Shown in pieces: positions 8,297 to 16,767 of a DNA stretch of 19,314 nucleotides (positions are counted from its first letter, which is position 1; each line of letters opens with the position of its first letter). The DNA is from Planctomycetota bacterium (GTDB lineage Bacteria; Planctomycetota; PUPC01; JACPCR01), in assembly GCA_030740295.1 (NCBI GenBank), contig JASLXP010000148.1, positions 1 to 19,314 on the forward strand, given 5' to 3'. The notes under the pieces were generated by a model that had not been told where the DNA came from, did not search any database, and was given only the letters and a program-made list of their open reading frames with translations. Made by a program: the position numbers and the translations under genes.

Positions 8297-8772
8297 TAGC
8301 CACCAAGCAGCAGCAGTCCACCGCCCTGCTTTACGTAATTTTCAATCATCCCAGTTTGCTCGTCGTTGAAAGAGCGTGCCGCCACATTGGTGAGCACGAG
8401 AAGATCGAATGCAGACATCTCATCACCATTTCGCGGGAAGCCCCACTGCCCTTCGCCTTTGAGAAAATGAAGCCCGCTCGACCGGCCACCATGAAAGTGC
8501 AGCGATTCTCTGAGGTCCGCGCCACCGGCCATGGAGAGCGCTTCCGGCAGACGATAGTGTTCGTTCCAGAGGCCCTGAACGGCCAGGACACGAGGGAGAC
8601 GATGACGGTTTTTCTGAGATTCGGAAAAGACGACTCCAGGATTGAAAACCGTGAACATTATGCACACGGCAAACAGTCTGGTTGCTCTACTCTCACAGAG
8701 CTCAACATCTTTGTGTCGACAGTCTGCCAACCTGTCAGCCGAATCAGAGATTTTGGGAACAGAGCAGTTCAT
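8053..8772 (-). CDS. 5' part of frame-broken exported GATase-like protein
   Basis: This frame encodes a hydrophobic stretch (about residues 33-50) that looks like an export signal, then a class-I glutamine-amidotransferase-like domain of the PF07090/ThuA kind. Visible features are RVLAVQG (61-67), SAFDLLVLTNV (120-130), a QGGGLLLLGGYW core (149-160) and MRGTTFEKILPV (167-178). No cysteine sits at the nucleophile elbow, so amidotransferase chemistry is unlikely; these homologues are often secreted and of unknown function. The frame leaves the family pattern after RLIPK (residue 225) and stops 15 codons later. The listed ATG at 8772 overlaps an inverted repeat, and its first ~30 residues look non-protein-like. 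The ATG at codon 39 (8658) or a nearby non-ATG start may be the real one. No Shine-Dalgarno supports 8772. Confidence 0.78.
   Translation of the reverse strand: MNCSVPKISDSADRLADCRHKDVELCESRATRLFAVCIMFTVFNPGVVFSESQKNRHRLPRVLAVQGLWNEHYRLPEALSMAGGADLRESLHFHGGRSSGLHFLKGEGQWGFPRNGDEMSAFDLLVLTNVAARSFNDEQTGMIENYVKQGGGLLLLGGYWTLDKGAMRGTTFEKILPVKIPGDAARLPHVPQGLVLKPARQHRVNGLVDWSAKPATFFHHRLIPKLMHRFWSTVASIRC
8098..8104 (-). promoter_or_regulatory. Candidate -1 slippery heptamer C CCA AAG
   Basis: In the frame of the 5' part the minus strand reads ATC CCA AAG. A slip of one base backwards gives CCC AAA and then continues GCT GAT GCA, exactly the frame of the 3' part; Pro-Lys is encoded in both registers. 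Five bases downstream GCATCGG can pair with CCGATGC (7 bp, 23-base loop). This fits the X XXY YYZ pattern known from bacterial -1 frameshifting. A one-base deletion in the C or A run would leave the same signature. Confidence 0.4.
8713..8740 (-). repeat. Left arm of a ~28 bp inverted repeat
   Basis: The reverse complement of this segment matches 8821-8848 at 23 of 28 positions; shared cores are GACAGG, TGGCAG and GTCG. The two arms are separated by 80 bases and overlap the predicted 5' end of the GATase-like gene. This suggests an intergenic repeat element, so the annotated N-terminus of that gene may be translated repeat. Confidence 0.7.
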
Positions 8773-8820
8773 TTGCAGGAGGTGTCATGAATACTTCGGT
8801 GTCAAAAAACTTCGGAACTT

Positions 8821-8848
8821 GGCGGACAGGCTGGCAGCCCGTCGCCAC
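8821..8848 (+). repeat. Right arm of a ~28 bp inverted repeat
   Basis: This is the partner of 8713-8740. It ends 5 bases before the stop codon of the glycosidase-like gene (8854), so the pair fills the gap between the two genes. No terminator-like T run follows either arm. Confidence 0.7.
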
Positions 8849-8853
8849 GTGAT

Positions 8854-11247
8854 CTACTCCAATTCCCACAGAAGCAGCGTCCAATAGTGATGCTCTGGGA
8901 TCGTAACTTCGATACCTTTGCCAGCTTCTCTTAACTCGACCTCCAGAGCTCGCGTCTGTGGCTCCGCGGTGCAGGCAAAAACACTCGCCGGCTTCAGACC
9001 TTCGAATCCCTTGAAGCTGACGCTTACATCCTTCTGAATGGGTGGCAGCGTTGTCGCCCGCACGAATGGCCTTTCTGCCGGCGGGGCTGAGATCAGGTGG
9101 AGCAGAATCAACGTCCGGCCGTCCGCCTGACGGCTGCACGCGTGCTGCTGCCACCAGATTGGATACTTGGATTTCACAACAAAATGTTTCGCCGGTTCGG
9201 TCAGCGTTTTCCAATCTTTGTGCCACAGCAGTTCACTGTAACGGGTAGCGAACTGCGAGTAAGTGCCGGTAGACGATTTTCCCCAGTGGTAAGTACCTGT
9301 GTAAGGATGGGCGCGCCCCGCCAGAGTGAAAATCTTCATATAGATGCGATCCAGATCGGTCAGGCCTTCCGTGCTCATGCCGACGATCTCAAAATGGCCG
9401 CCAAGGTCGCGAACGAAGTCAGATTCTCGAAGAATGCGATTGGCGTAAGCCTTCCACGGGCCTCTCCAGTTTCGGATGGCTTCATCCATGATCTGCCCGC
9501 CTCCCGCGCACGCCTCAGCATAGGCCCTGCTCGCCTTATGCCGGCCCTGGTTGTCTTCCTTCAAGAAAGGGACGCCCCAGTTGTACGAGTAAACGAACTT
9601 GGGAAACTTCTTCGATATCGTGTGTTTTGCCCAGCGAAGATTGCGTAAAGAGACCTCGTCGCCCGACCAGGTTTCCTGCTTGCCGTGAAGTTCGGGCAGG
9701 AGCTGCTGCATTTCCTGGTTGATTCCAAGAGCGTCGAATTCGTGATGCACTCCTTTACCTCCCATCGCGCTCCAGGTCCAGGGCATATCGAATCGAACGC
9801 CATCCCATCCGAGCATCTCCGCGGAACGCACGATTTCCTGTGCTCCGAAATTGATGGCGCCCAGTTGTCCGCGATCGATGCCGGCCGAATGCCATTGACG
9901 GCTCACCGCGGCCAGGAACGGCTTGCCGCGGTCGTTCGCCCTGCGCCGAAATCGAAGGTCTCGCACGTTGAAACTGATGCCCAGGCCGACCCGCTGATTG
10001 GAAATCCAATTCGGATTCTTACGGGCGAACTCCATCCCGATTGGCCCGCTCGCGGCCGGCCACGAGTAAGTGATCATTTTCATTCCGTTCTGTTTCGAGA
10101 GACGGAACCACCGCTTGCCTTCCTCGAGCGTCTGGTGGTACGCATTCTGGCCGCTCCACCACTCATCCCTGTCAGGGGTCAAGTCGCTGAAGCTGCAGGG
10201 GGCCCATGAAAACGACTCGACCACATTCATATAAGAAGCGCGATCCCATTCGACCATGTCTTCGATCCATCTGCCTCGGCGTCCCCAAACCCATTCGAGG
10301 AAGCCTGGGGCCTGGAGCGCGATCTCCCACACGTTTTCGCTCACGCCGAAGAATTCGGATTCGCGGTCTTCTCTCGTATCCCCAACGAAGAGCTCAGCAC
10401 GCGCCTCGTGCCCAAACCGGTGCTGTGCCCTCCAATTGAAACGCTCTATTGTCTTGCCGGGAGAGACCGTGAGCCGGCGTCGCTGTCGCTGACCCTCAGG
10501 TAGCGTTTCCTGGAGGCCGCCAAGCACGCTCAACTGCAAAGTGACATCTCTCGGCTTCTTGCCCACGTTTCGCAGAGTAACCTCAACCGGATTCTCCTCG
10601 CCCGGCGCAACATGGATTTTTTCAGGCCAGACACGCTCAATAAAAACCTCGCCGCCGACCTGCTGGATGGTCAGTCTGTCCAGCAACAGGCAGGCGTAAT
10701 CGATTTCATTCAACTCCAGCTCAATAACGCCGGAATCCAATTCTTCGTCATCATCGCCGGCATCAAGTGCCCCCGCCTTCGGCAAGGTCGGCGCGTTTCC
10801 GGCGGTGGCGATCGCTGTGGATTTGGCATCCCGAGACCAGTGAATCGAGAAGCTGAGAGTGGATGGTTTTTCCACAATGAAACTCAGCGCGATGTCCGCG
10901 TAATCCTCCGGCCTGGAAAAACTCAGGCGGCCGCAAGAGACGGACGAAAGTTTCTCTTCGCCGATCGAGACGGTCAGGATGGTTTTGGTCGCATCGACAA
11001 GGGGATCGTGCAGCTTCGGTGACCGAACGCGCAGGGCCGCCCGATACTTGCCGGCAGGAAGCTTCTCTTCAGTTTCAAAGCCTGCACGGCCAGCGTCCTT
11101 TACCAGCGAGACAAGGCAGGCCACTTCCCGAGATGCAGAGGGATCGGCTACCAGGTGAAGCCGCACGTCGAGGTCTTCGATTTCGATCCGCAGCGGCGCC
11201 GCAATTGAGTGCGACCACAAACAGCAGATGAAAAGCCAGAGATTCAT
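8854..11247 (-). CDS. Secreted TIM-barrel glycosidase-like protein
   Basis: The 797-residue product starts with a signal peptide (MNLWLFICCLWSHSIAA, cleavage near 17). An N-terminal beta-rich region (18-200) holds an acidic stretch DDDEELD. A CARDB-like Ig module follows (about 205-300; APGEENPVEVTLRNVGKKP), then a long catalytic-looking region (about 310-690). That region has the TIM-barrel motif GWDGVRFDMPW (480-490, Asp487), KMITYSWP (390-396), FVYSYNWG (551-558) and GGGQIMDEAIRNW (582-594, Glu589). The first motif resembles the nucleophile strand of retaining alpha-glycosidase-type barrels, so Asp487 and Glu589 are candidate catalytic residues by inference. A beta-sandwich tail ends the protein. 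I cannot assign a named GH family. Its ATG overlaps the esterase stop (ATGA), which implies translational coupling; no separate Shine-Dalgarno is seen. Confidence 0.86.
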   Translation of the reverse strand: MNLWLFICCLWSHSIAAPLRIEIEDLDVRLHLVADPSASREVACLVSLVKDAGRAGFETEEKLPAGKYRAALRVRSPKLHDPLVDATKTILTVSIGEEKLSSVSCGRLSFSRPEDYADIALSFIVEKPSTLSFSIHWSRDAKSTAIATAGNAPTLPKAGALDAGDDDEELDSGVIELELNEIDYACLLLDRLTIQQVGGEVFIERVWPEKIHVAPGEENPVEVTLRNVGKKPRDVTLQLSVLGGLQETLPEGQRQRRRLTVSPGKTIERFNWRAQHRFGHEARAELFVGDTREDRESEFFGVSENVWEIALQAPGFLEWVWGRRGRWIEDMVEWDRASYMNVVESFSWAPCSFSDLTPDRDEWWSGQNAYHQTLEEGKRWFRLSKQNGMKMITYSWPAASGPIGMEFARKNPNWISNQRVGLGISFNVRDLRFRRRANDRGKPFLAAVSRQWHSAGIDRGQLGAINFGAQEIVRSAEMLGWDGVRFDMPWTWSAMGGKGVHHEFDALGINQEMQQLLPELHGKQETWSGDEVSLRNLRWAKHTISKKFPKFVYSYNWGVPFLKEDNQGRHKASRAYAEACAGGGQIMDEAIRNWRGPWKAYANRILRESDFVRDLGGHFEIVGMSTEGLTDLDRIYMKIFTLAGRAHPYTGTYHWGKSSTGTYSQFATRYSELLWHKDWKTLTEPAKHFVVKSKYPIWWQQHACSRQADGRTLILLHLISAPPAERPFVRATTLPPIQKDVSVSFKGFEGLKPASVFACTAEPQTRALEVELREAGKGIEVTIPEHHYWTLLLWELE

Positions 11248-13145
11248 GGGGCCAGTTCAGGATCGAAATCTTCTAACGAGGGACGCCGGTGTTTATAGAT
11301 AAACCTCTCGGCCGCGTCCCTGGTGGCTTTGACTTTCGATGCCTTCATCACTTTTTCGATCAATGAGACGGCCTTCTCTTTCACCTTTTCGTCATCCAGC
11401 TTCATGGCTTCGGCAATCGCGATGGCCGCCAGTGAAGCCTTTTCTCGTAGATCTGAATCTTTGGAAAGGGCGTGCGCGGTGGCAAGAGTGCCGATCGATG
11501 GGATCTTCTGCAGTTCAACCAGGGCCAGCCTCTTTTCATCCGGTCGCCGGGCGATGGAGATCAGTTTGTCGAGGACCGGCCCCCTTGCTTTTTCCGGAAT
11601 CTTTCCGAACGCAAAACGGCGGAAACAGTGAGTCATGGCTTCGACGTGAGCCTGGATTCTGTCGGCCTTTGCCGCAAGCATCAGCAATGCTTCCGTGGCG
11701 GATGGAGCATTCGAACTGACAAGCACGGCGAATGCGGTCTTGCGAATCTTCTGGCTTTTGTCACTGGTGGCTCTTGCTGCCGCCTCCATTGATGCCTTGC
11801 TCTCGAGGTCATGCAAGGCGCGAAGAGCAGCGATCCGCAGGCCTTCCCGCTTGTGTGCATCAGGGCCGTTCAGCCTGAGCAACCACTTCGCATTCCTGCG
11901 GGCACGGAGAACGCCCATCAACTCCAGGCTCAGTCGAAGGTCAGATTCACTCATGTAATCGACCCATTTCAAAGTGCCCGAATCCGGCAATTCAATGGCC
12001 AGTTGGCGCGCCGTTCTTCGTACCCATGCGTTCTGGTGATTCAGACCGGCGAGAACATCATCGAAGGCTTTGGCGCCAAGCTGCCGGGCAATCTCTGCAA
12101 GGCACAGGCCCTGCAGGCCGTAATCGTTGGGGGCCTCTTTCATCAGTCTGCGGCAGAGCGAGGCGCGCTCCTGCTTCGTCTGCGCGTTTTCCAGAGCAAG
12201 CTTGATTCTCTCCTCGACAGGCTGATCGAGAATATCGATCATTGCCAGCCCCATGCCTTCTCCCATCAGGCAATAGGTCTCCGCGTTGCTGTTCCAGTGA
12301 TAGCCCTGGCCTGACGGCGATTCCTCTGAGGTGCGCCAGAAAGGTCGCGTGCTCACGAAAGCTGCCGTGCCCTTGAACTCAGCGCGCATGGCGCCCGCCT
12401 CCTGGGCCTTCATGAGCTTGAGCGCCCGGCCATGCTTTACGGCCAGGCCGCCCATGCCTGTCTCCGCAATTACGAAAGGCAGATTCTTGACTCCGAGTTC
12501 CTTTCGAAGGTCGCGAATGAAGTGAACGAGGTTCTCTTCGTATGCGTCCGTGAATGCCTGATTCACCCGGTCGTTCCAGCCCTGGTGCCACCCGAAACCT
12601 GCGAGCTCGTAGCTGCGCCCATCATATCCGGGAAAGTGCGACTTGATGTCTGCGAGCACCTCCTTCACGTGATTCATGGTTTTCGTGTAGAAGGGCCCGG
12701 CCTCTCCGCCTGCGCTCGGTGGACGAAAGTCGCGTCCGAGACTCTTGCCGCCCCATGCACACTTGATCAACAGCACCTGGTTCTCGAAGTAATCGCCAAT
12801 AACGTTGCCGAATTGCAGTTCTGGCCCGATGGCACCGGGATGCGCACCGAAGCCTGGTCTGAGTTTTCCTTTTCGATCCAGATACCAGATCCATACGTCG
12901 TCGCGTTCTACCCAGTTGCCATCTTTGTCGATGAGGTGCCTGTAGTGCTCGGCAGTGGATGGCGCCTCTACCAGGTATTCGAGGGTGCCCATCCCGCCGT
13001 TCCGCGATCGCGGGTTAGCTTTAATGGCGCCTGCGCCCTGCATGTTCGATTGGCCGGCGAGGACGAACACTTTGAGGGGCAGACGTGTTTCCGCGCACGC
13101 CTGGACAAGAAGAAAGCTAAATGCACTCGTGAGGAAGAACTTCAT
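11244..13145 (-). CDS. Secreted SASA-family carbohydrate esterase with HEAT-like tail
   Basis: Sialate O-acetylesterase (SASA, PF03629) enzymes are SGNH-type hydrolases that remove acetyl groups from sugars. The 633-residue product has a signal peptide (cleavage near ACA-ET, 18-19). The esterase domain (about 24-310) shows LAGQSNMQG with nucleophile Ser33, GAIGPELQFG (104-113), GFGWHQGWND (183-192) and GYHWNSNAETY (281-291) with a candidate catalytic His283. From about 310 to 620 there are helical Ala/Leu-rich repeats resembling HEAT or armadillo units, an uncommon addition for this family; the same kind of repeat is seen in the GATase-like gene nearby. The start ATG has no Shine-Dalgarno. 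It is followed directly, with a 4-base overlap, by the glycosidase-like gene, which supports a shared glycan substrate. Confidence 0.93.
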   Translation of the reverse strand: MKFFLTSAFSFLLVQACAETRLPLKVFVLAGQSNMQGAGAIKANPRSRNGGMGTLEYLVEAPSTAEHYRHLIDKDGNWVERDDVWIWYLDRKGKLRPGFGAHPGAIGPELQFGNVIGDYFENQVLLIKCAWGGKSLGRDFRPPSAGGEAGPFYTKTMNHVKEVLADIKSHFPGYDGRSYELAGFGWHQGWNDRVNQAFTDAYEENLVHFIRDLRKELGVKNLPFVIAETGMGGLAVKHGRALKLMKAQEAGAMRAEFKGTAAFVSTRPFWRTSEESPSGQGYHWNSNAETYCLMGEGMGLAMIDILDQPVEERIKLALENAQTKQERASLCRRLMKEAPNDYGLQGLCLAEIARQLGAKAFDDVLAGLNHQNAWVRRTARQLAIELPDSGTLKWVDYMSESDLRLSLELMGVLRARRNAKWLLRLNGPDAHKREGLRIAALRALHDLESKASMEAAARATSDKSQKIRKTAFAVLVSSNAPSATEALLMLAAKADRIQAHVEAMTHCFRRFAFGKIPEKARGPVLDKLISIARRPDEKRLALVELQKIPSIGTLATAHALSKDSDLREKASLAAIAIAEAMKLDDEKVKEKAVSLIEKVMKASKVKATRDAAERFIYKHRRPSLEDFDPELAP

Positions 13146-13334
13146 ATGTCGAATGAGTCATGAGACATGAAGGCAGGCTCTCAGGGCAAAAGGCACTGTC
13201 ACATTCACAGAAGAGCAGCGACAGTACCTTACCTGCCAGCAATGACCTTCGCCTCACCGGATCTTCCACTGAGAAACCTCGCCGGATTCCAACATAGAAG
13301 ATGAATCATCTGGCAGCGTGTACCACGCCCGGTG

Positions 13335-15146
13335 TCATTCGGCATTCAGTCGCTTCATCAGATATTCACGTCCTGTACGTTCCATCTCAGAGCCGGTGAT
13401 GGTGGCAATATCCATATCCTTGTCGAATTCCAACTGAAAGCCGTAGTCGACGATTCGGGCCGTTTCAGCGGCCGAGCCGGCCTTGACATCAACATCCCAG
13501 CGGAGGATGCCCAGGGGGCGAAACGCTCGTTCGTATTCCTTGTCCTCGCTCAGTTTGTCTTCGAGCTCTCCGATGGTTGCCTTGATGTCTCCCGTCGAAT
13601 AAGGCATCCGATCGAACACCCGGACCGGCACGTTCTCCTTTTTGTAGTTGTCCAGGACAAGGCGGTATTTGTAGGTGACCATGCGATTGCCGCCCTGGAT
13701 TTTTTCTTCGCGGGAGACGAATTCTCGCCAGGCACGGAGCTGGGGATCGATGCCGAAGCCGGCGCGAAATTTCTGGCCGGTAGCAACCATTGGTATCACC
13801 CCGCGGCCCACGAAGTCTCCATCAAGGTAGACGCTGCATGGTCCTTCGAGGAGTGAAATCCCGCTGCCATCAGTGACCAGAGCCTTCCGGTACACCAGGT
13901 CCGTCAACTGCGGCAAGGCCACGTTGCTGAATACGCACGGAAGGGAGAGGTCAGAGATTCGGACAATCTGCTGGTTCGAGCGGCTGGCGACGCTTACCCG
14001 GCTCTTGAGTCTGTAGTTAACGCTGAGGCCGGCAGACTGTTTTCGACCGAACATCTGTATGGCTCGAACATCATCCCTGGAAGCAGAGAGCTCAGTAAGC
14101 TGGCGCTGGTTCGAAAGCCGATTCATGCTCAGATTTGCGTCGATCTGCCCTTCATTGCTGTACATGGATTTTCCGCTGGTCGCCTCACGCGAGCTGTAGG
14201 ATCGGATGTCTCTCTGAATCTGGCTCAGTTGCTGTTTGAGATCGACCTGTTTCCGCTGCTGCCTGCGCTGGGTCAAACGAACCGGGAGGGGAGCGAGGAC
14301 CGGCGGGCTGGCCAACATGGATGGCGATGCAGTGGACAAGACCAGTTGGACATCGTCCCACGGCTCGCCGCTCATCTGTTGAATCAGGGCATTGTATTCC
14401 AACTCGATCTCTGTCAGATCGCCGTTCGCACGCATGTTATAGGCGGGTGACCATGACGCACTGGTAACGAGGTAGCTCAGTCTCATTTCAAATTTGCCGG
14501 CCTTCTCTGCATCCAGAAAGACAATCGCTTCCCGTTCGGTCCTGGAACTTGAATGCGTCAGCCTGGAGCGGCGGGACTGCTCCAGAGTCTGTTGTTTCTG
14601 AAGCTCTCTCTCCTTCTCCTGGAGGTCAAGGAGAGCGGAATTAAGCTCCTGATGCTTCTTAAAGCTGAAGTCCGTCAGCGCCTGGAGTGTTTCCGCGTTC
14701 AACACGCCTTTCGTCAGCTCGACCTTGGCGGTCGGGGCGACAAACTTCTGCAGCCCGGCCATATATTGCTGCTGATTCATGATCGTCATCTGGTCGGATT
14801 TGTTCTTGCGCATGCTTTTGTCGAGCTCTGCGGTCTTCTCATCACTTTTGCGAATCTCTTCTCTGGGAGCCTCCCCGACCGCACGAGTCTGATATTGCAC
14901 CGCTCTTACCTGCAGGCCTTCACCTGCGCTGGCATACAGGCTCGGACCCTGGACGTATTCGGGCAGTTTGGTGACGGTCAGTTCGGATGCGCCGGCCTTC
15001 AGATTCAGTTCGATTTTTCGAGTGACCAGTGCCTGGCCGCGATAGAGAGTGACCGAATCGATCTTTCCTTCCAATGAGAGCGCCTCCGCCCTGATGCAGG
15101 TGGGAAGACCAAGGAAAATTACGCACGTGAAGATGTGTCTGGGCAT
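13335..15146 (-). CDS. DUF4140/DUF4139 (MuiA-family) exported protein
   Basis: The 603-residue protein has a signal peptide (about 1-20, cleavage near RAEA). A DUF4140 domain follows, with SVTLYRGQALVTRKI (31-45) and LPEYVQG (61-67). A charged coiled-coil runs from about 95 to 195 (glutamine/lysine/glutamate-rich). The DUF4139 domain starts at YLVTSASWSPAYNMR (225-239) and contains YNALIQQMSGEPWDDVQLVLST (in part at 251-271). Proteins of this pair are annotated as mucoidy-inhibitor MuiA family; their biochemical function is not established. An Arg/Gln-rich insertion at about 290-360 lies between DUF4139 strands. A strong Shine-Dalgarno fixes the start. It lies 189 bases upstream of the SASA gene and 241 bases downstream of the M20 peptidase. 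Confidence 0.93.
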   Translation of the reverse strand: MPRHIFTCVIFLGLPTCIRAEALSLEGKIDSVTLYRGQALVTRKIELNLKAGASELTVTKLPEYVQGPSLYASAGEGLQVRAVQYQTRAVGEAPREEIRKSDEKTAELDKSMRKNKSDQMTIMNQQQYMAGLQKFVAPTAKVELTKGVLNAETLQALTDFSFKKHQELNSALLDLQEKERELQKQQTLEQSRRSRLTHSSSRTEREAIVFLDAEKAGKFEMRLSYLVTSASWSPAYNMRANGDLTEIELEYNALIQQMSGEPWDDVQLVLSTASPSMLASPPVLAPLPVRLTQRRQQRKQVDLKQQLSQIQRDIRSYSSREATSGKSMYSNEGQIDANLSMNRLSNQRQLTELSASRDDVRAIQMFGRKQSAGLSVNYRLKSRVSVASRSNQQIVRISDLSLPCVFSNVALPQLTDLVYRKALVTDGSGISLLEGPCSVYLDGDFVGRGVIPMVATGQKFRAGFGIDPQLRAWREFVSREEKIQGGNRMVTYKYRLVLDNYKKENVPVRVFDRMPYSTGDIKATIGELEDKLSEDKEYERAFRPLGILRWDVDVKAGSAAETARIVDYGFQLEFDKDMDIATITGSEMERTGREYLMKRLNAE

Positions 15147-15151
15147 GGGTG

Positions 15152-15158
15152 ACCTCCT
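15152..15158 (-). promoter_or_regulatory. Strong Shine-Dalgarno for the DUF4139 gene
   Basis: The minus strand reads AGGAGGT, then five bases (CACCC), then ATG at 15146. This confirms the chosen start, which also places the signal peptide at the N-terminus. Confidence 0.87.
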
Positions 15159-15314
15159 GAAATGTGAGTCAGACGGGGTGGCTCTGAAGATTCAACAGAA
15201 AAACCCCAGACCGATAAAGGAAGCTTGGCAGCGGATCTTACTACAACGAACAATAGGTGGGACGGTCGAGGGAAACCAATCAGCCGACCATGGCCATCTT
15301 TGGTGTGTGGGAAC

Positions 15315-15331
15315 TCAGAATCCGATTCTGA
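15315..15331. promoter_or_regulatory. Perfect 8-1-8 palindrome, possible operator
   Basis: TCAGAATC-C-GATTCTGA is a perfect inverted repeat in the gap between the M20 peptidase and the DUF4139 gene, about 170 bases before the DUF4139 start. Size and symmetry fit a binding site for a dimeric repressor. No regulator gene is in the window and no clear promoter hexamers flank it, so the role is speculative. Confidence 0.35.
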
Positions 15332-15387
15332 TTTCTGCTCGTGGACGGAGCTGAACTTGTCCCTGTCTTCGCTCGTTCAGATGCTGT

Positions 15388-16767
15388 TCAGGAGAGACCA
15401 GACTGTCTCAATTCGTTCATTAAATGTGCCGAGGCCAAAATGCCGCGGTGGTAATCGCCGAGATTGAATTTTTCATTGGGCGAATGCGTTCCGTCATCCG
15501 GCAGGCCCCAGCCCAGGAGGATTGTGTCGACATCGATTTTCTGTTTCAGGTCCGCAACGACCGGGATCGTGCCACCTTCGCGAATCATCACCGGCGCTTT
15601 TCCAAAGCCCTTTTCGATGGCTATTCGGGCCGCGTCCATGGCTTTGGTGTCTGTCGGCGTGATGCTGGCATGGGCGCCAGCCATGACCTGGATTTCGAGC
15701 TCAACGGTCGGAGGGCAGATTTCTCGAACATACGAAGTGAACAGTTCTTCAATCTTTGCCGGTTCCTGTCTGGGGACGAGGCGCATGCTGATCTTCGCAC
15801 CCGCCTTCGCCGGCAACACCGTTTTGGAACCTTCGCCCGCATAGCCGCCCCAGATGCCGTTGACATCGAGGGTGGGCCGTGCCCACCTGCGTTCGAGGGT
15901 TGAATATCCCTGCTCGCCGGCCAATTGCGGCGCGCCGATGTAGTTTCGATAGCCCTCTTCATCGAACGGCAGCTTGGCAAATTCCTGTCGCTCCCAATCT
16001 TCGAGGGGCAGGACGTCATCGTAGAAACCCGGGATAGTGATACGCCCGGTTTCGTCCCTGAGTTTTGCGATGATCTGTCCGAGCACGTTCGCTGGATTCG
16101 CGACGGTGCCGCCGAAACTGCCGGAGTGCAGGTCCTGAGTCGACCCTTTCAGATCGATCTGGAAATAAGCTAGGCCCTTCAGGCCGTAAGTAATCGCGGG
16201 CACGCCTTCGGCAAACTGGCCAGTATCGGAGATGACCGCGAAATCGGCTGACAGGCGTTCTTCATATGCATCCAGAAACTCAACAAGATGTACGCTGCCG
16301 ACTTCTTCTTCGCCTTCGATGATGTACTTGAGATTGACGGGCATCCTGCCTTCGCTTCTGTAGAAGGCTTCGGCGGCCTTGATGTGTGTGAACATCTGTC
16401 CCTTGTCGTCCGTGGCTCCTCGGGCCACCACGTTAGGGCCTTCAATGGTCGGCTCGAATGGATCATTCCGCCAGAGCTCGATGGGGTCGACGGGCTGGAC
16501 GTCGTAGTGACCGTAGACCATCATGGTCGGCAGACCGTCATCAACAATCTTCTCCGCGTAAACGACGGGGTGTCCCGTAGTCGGCACAATTTCCGTATCG
16601 AAGTCCATCGAGCGGAAGTGGTCAGCAACGAACTCCGCCGCCTTGAGCACATCCTCCTTGTGCTCTGAAACCGCGCTGACGCTCGGAATCCGCAAGAGGT
16701 CCATCAGTTCTTCAACATACCGTTCCCTGTTTTCATCGATGTAGTCGACAACCTGTTCGATAGCCAT
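15388..16767 (-). CDS. M20-family metallodipeptidase
   Basis: M20 dipeptidases hydrolyse dipeptides with a two-zinc centre in the cytoplasm. The 459-residue protein has no signal peptide and carries the full family set: VYGHYDVQP (84-92; His87 zinc ligand, Asp89), GATDDKGQ (118-124; bridging Asp120), EGEEEVGS (151-158; Glu154 general base, Glu155 zinc ligand), ISDTG (179-183; Asp181), LHSGSFGG (213-220, His214, in the dimerisation/lid domain) and DDGTHSPNEKF (424-434; His428 zinc ligand). All key residues are present, so the enzyme should be active. Residue roles are assigned by analogy with carnosinase-type enzymes. The start ATG at 16767 has no obvious Shine-Dalgarno. It is the first of the minus-strand genes and diverges from the DUF4091-like gene. 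Confidence 0.96.
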   Translation of the reverse strand: MAIEQVVDYIDENRERYVEELMDLLRIPSVSAVSEHKEDVLKAAEFVADHFRSMDFDTEIVPTTGHPVVYAEKIVDDGLPTMMVYGHYDVQPVDPIELWRNDPFEPTIEGPNVVARGATDDKGQMFTHIKAAEAFYRSEGRMPVNLKYIIEGEEEVGSVHLVEFLDAYEERLSADFAVISDTGQFAEGVPAITYGLKGLAYFQIDLKGSTQDLHSGSFGGTVANPANVLGQIIAKLRDETGRITIPGFYDDVLPLEDWERQEFAKLPFDEEGYRNYIGAPQLAGEQGYSTLERRWARPTLDVNGIWGGYAGEGSKTVLPAKAGAKISMRLVPRQEPAKIEELFTSYVREICPPTVELEIQVMAGAHASITPTDTKAMDAARIAIEKGFGKAPVMIREGGTIPVVADLKQKIDVDTILLGWGLPDDGTHSPNEKFNLGDYHRGILASAHLMNELRQSGLS

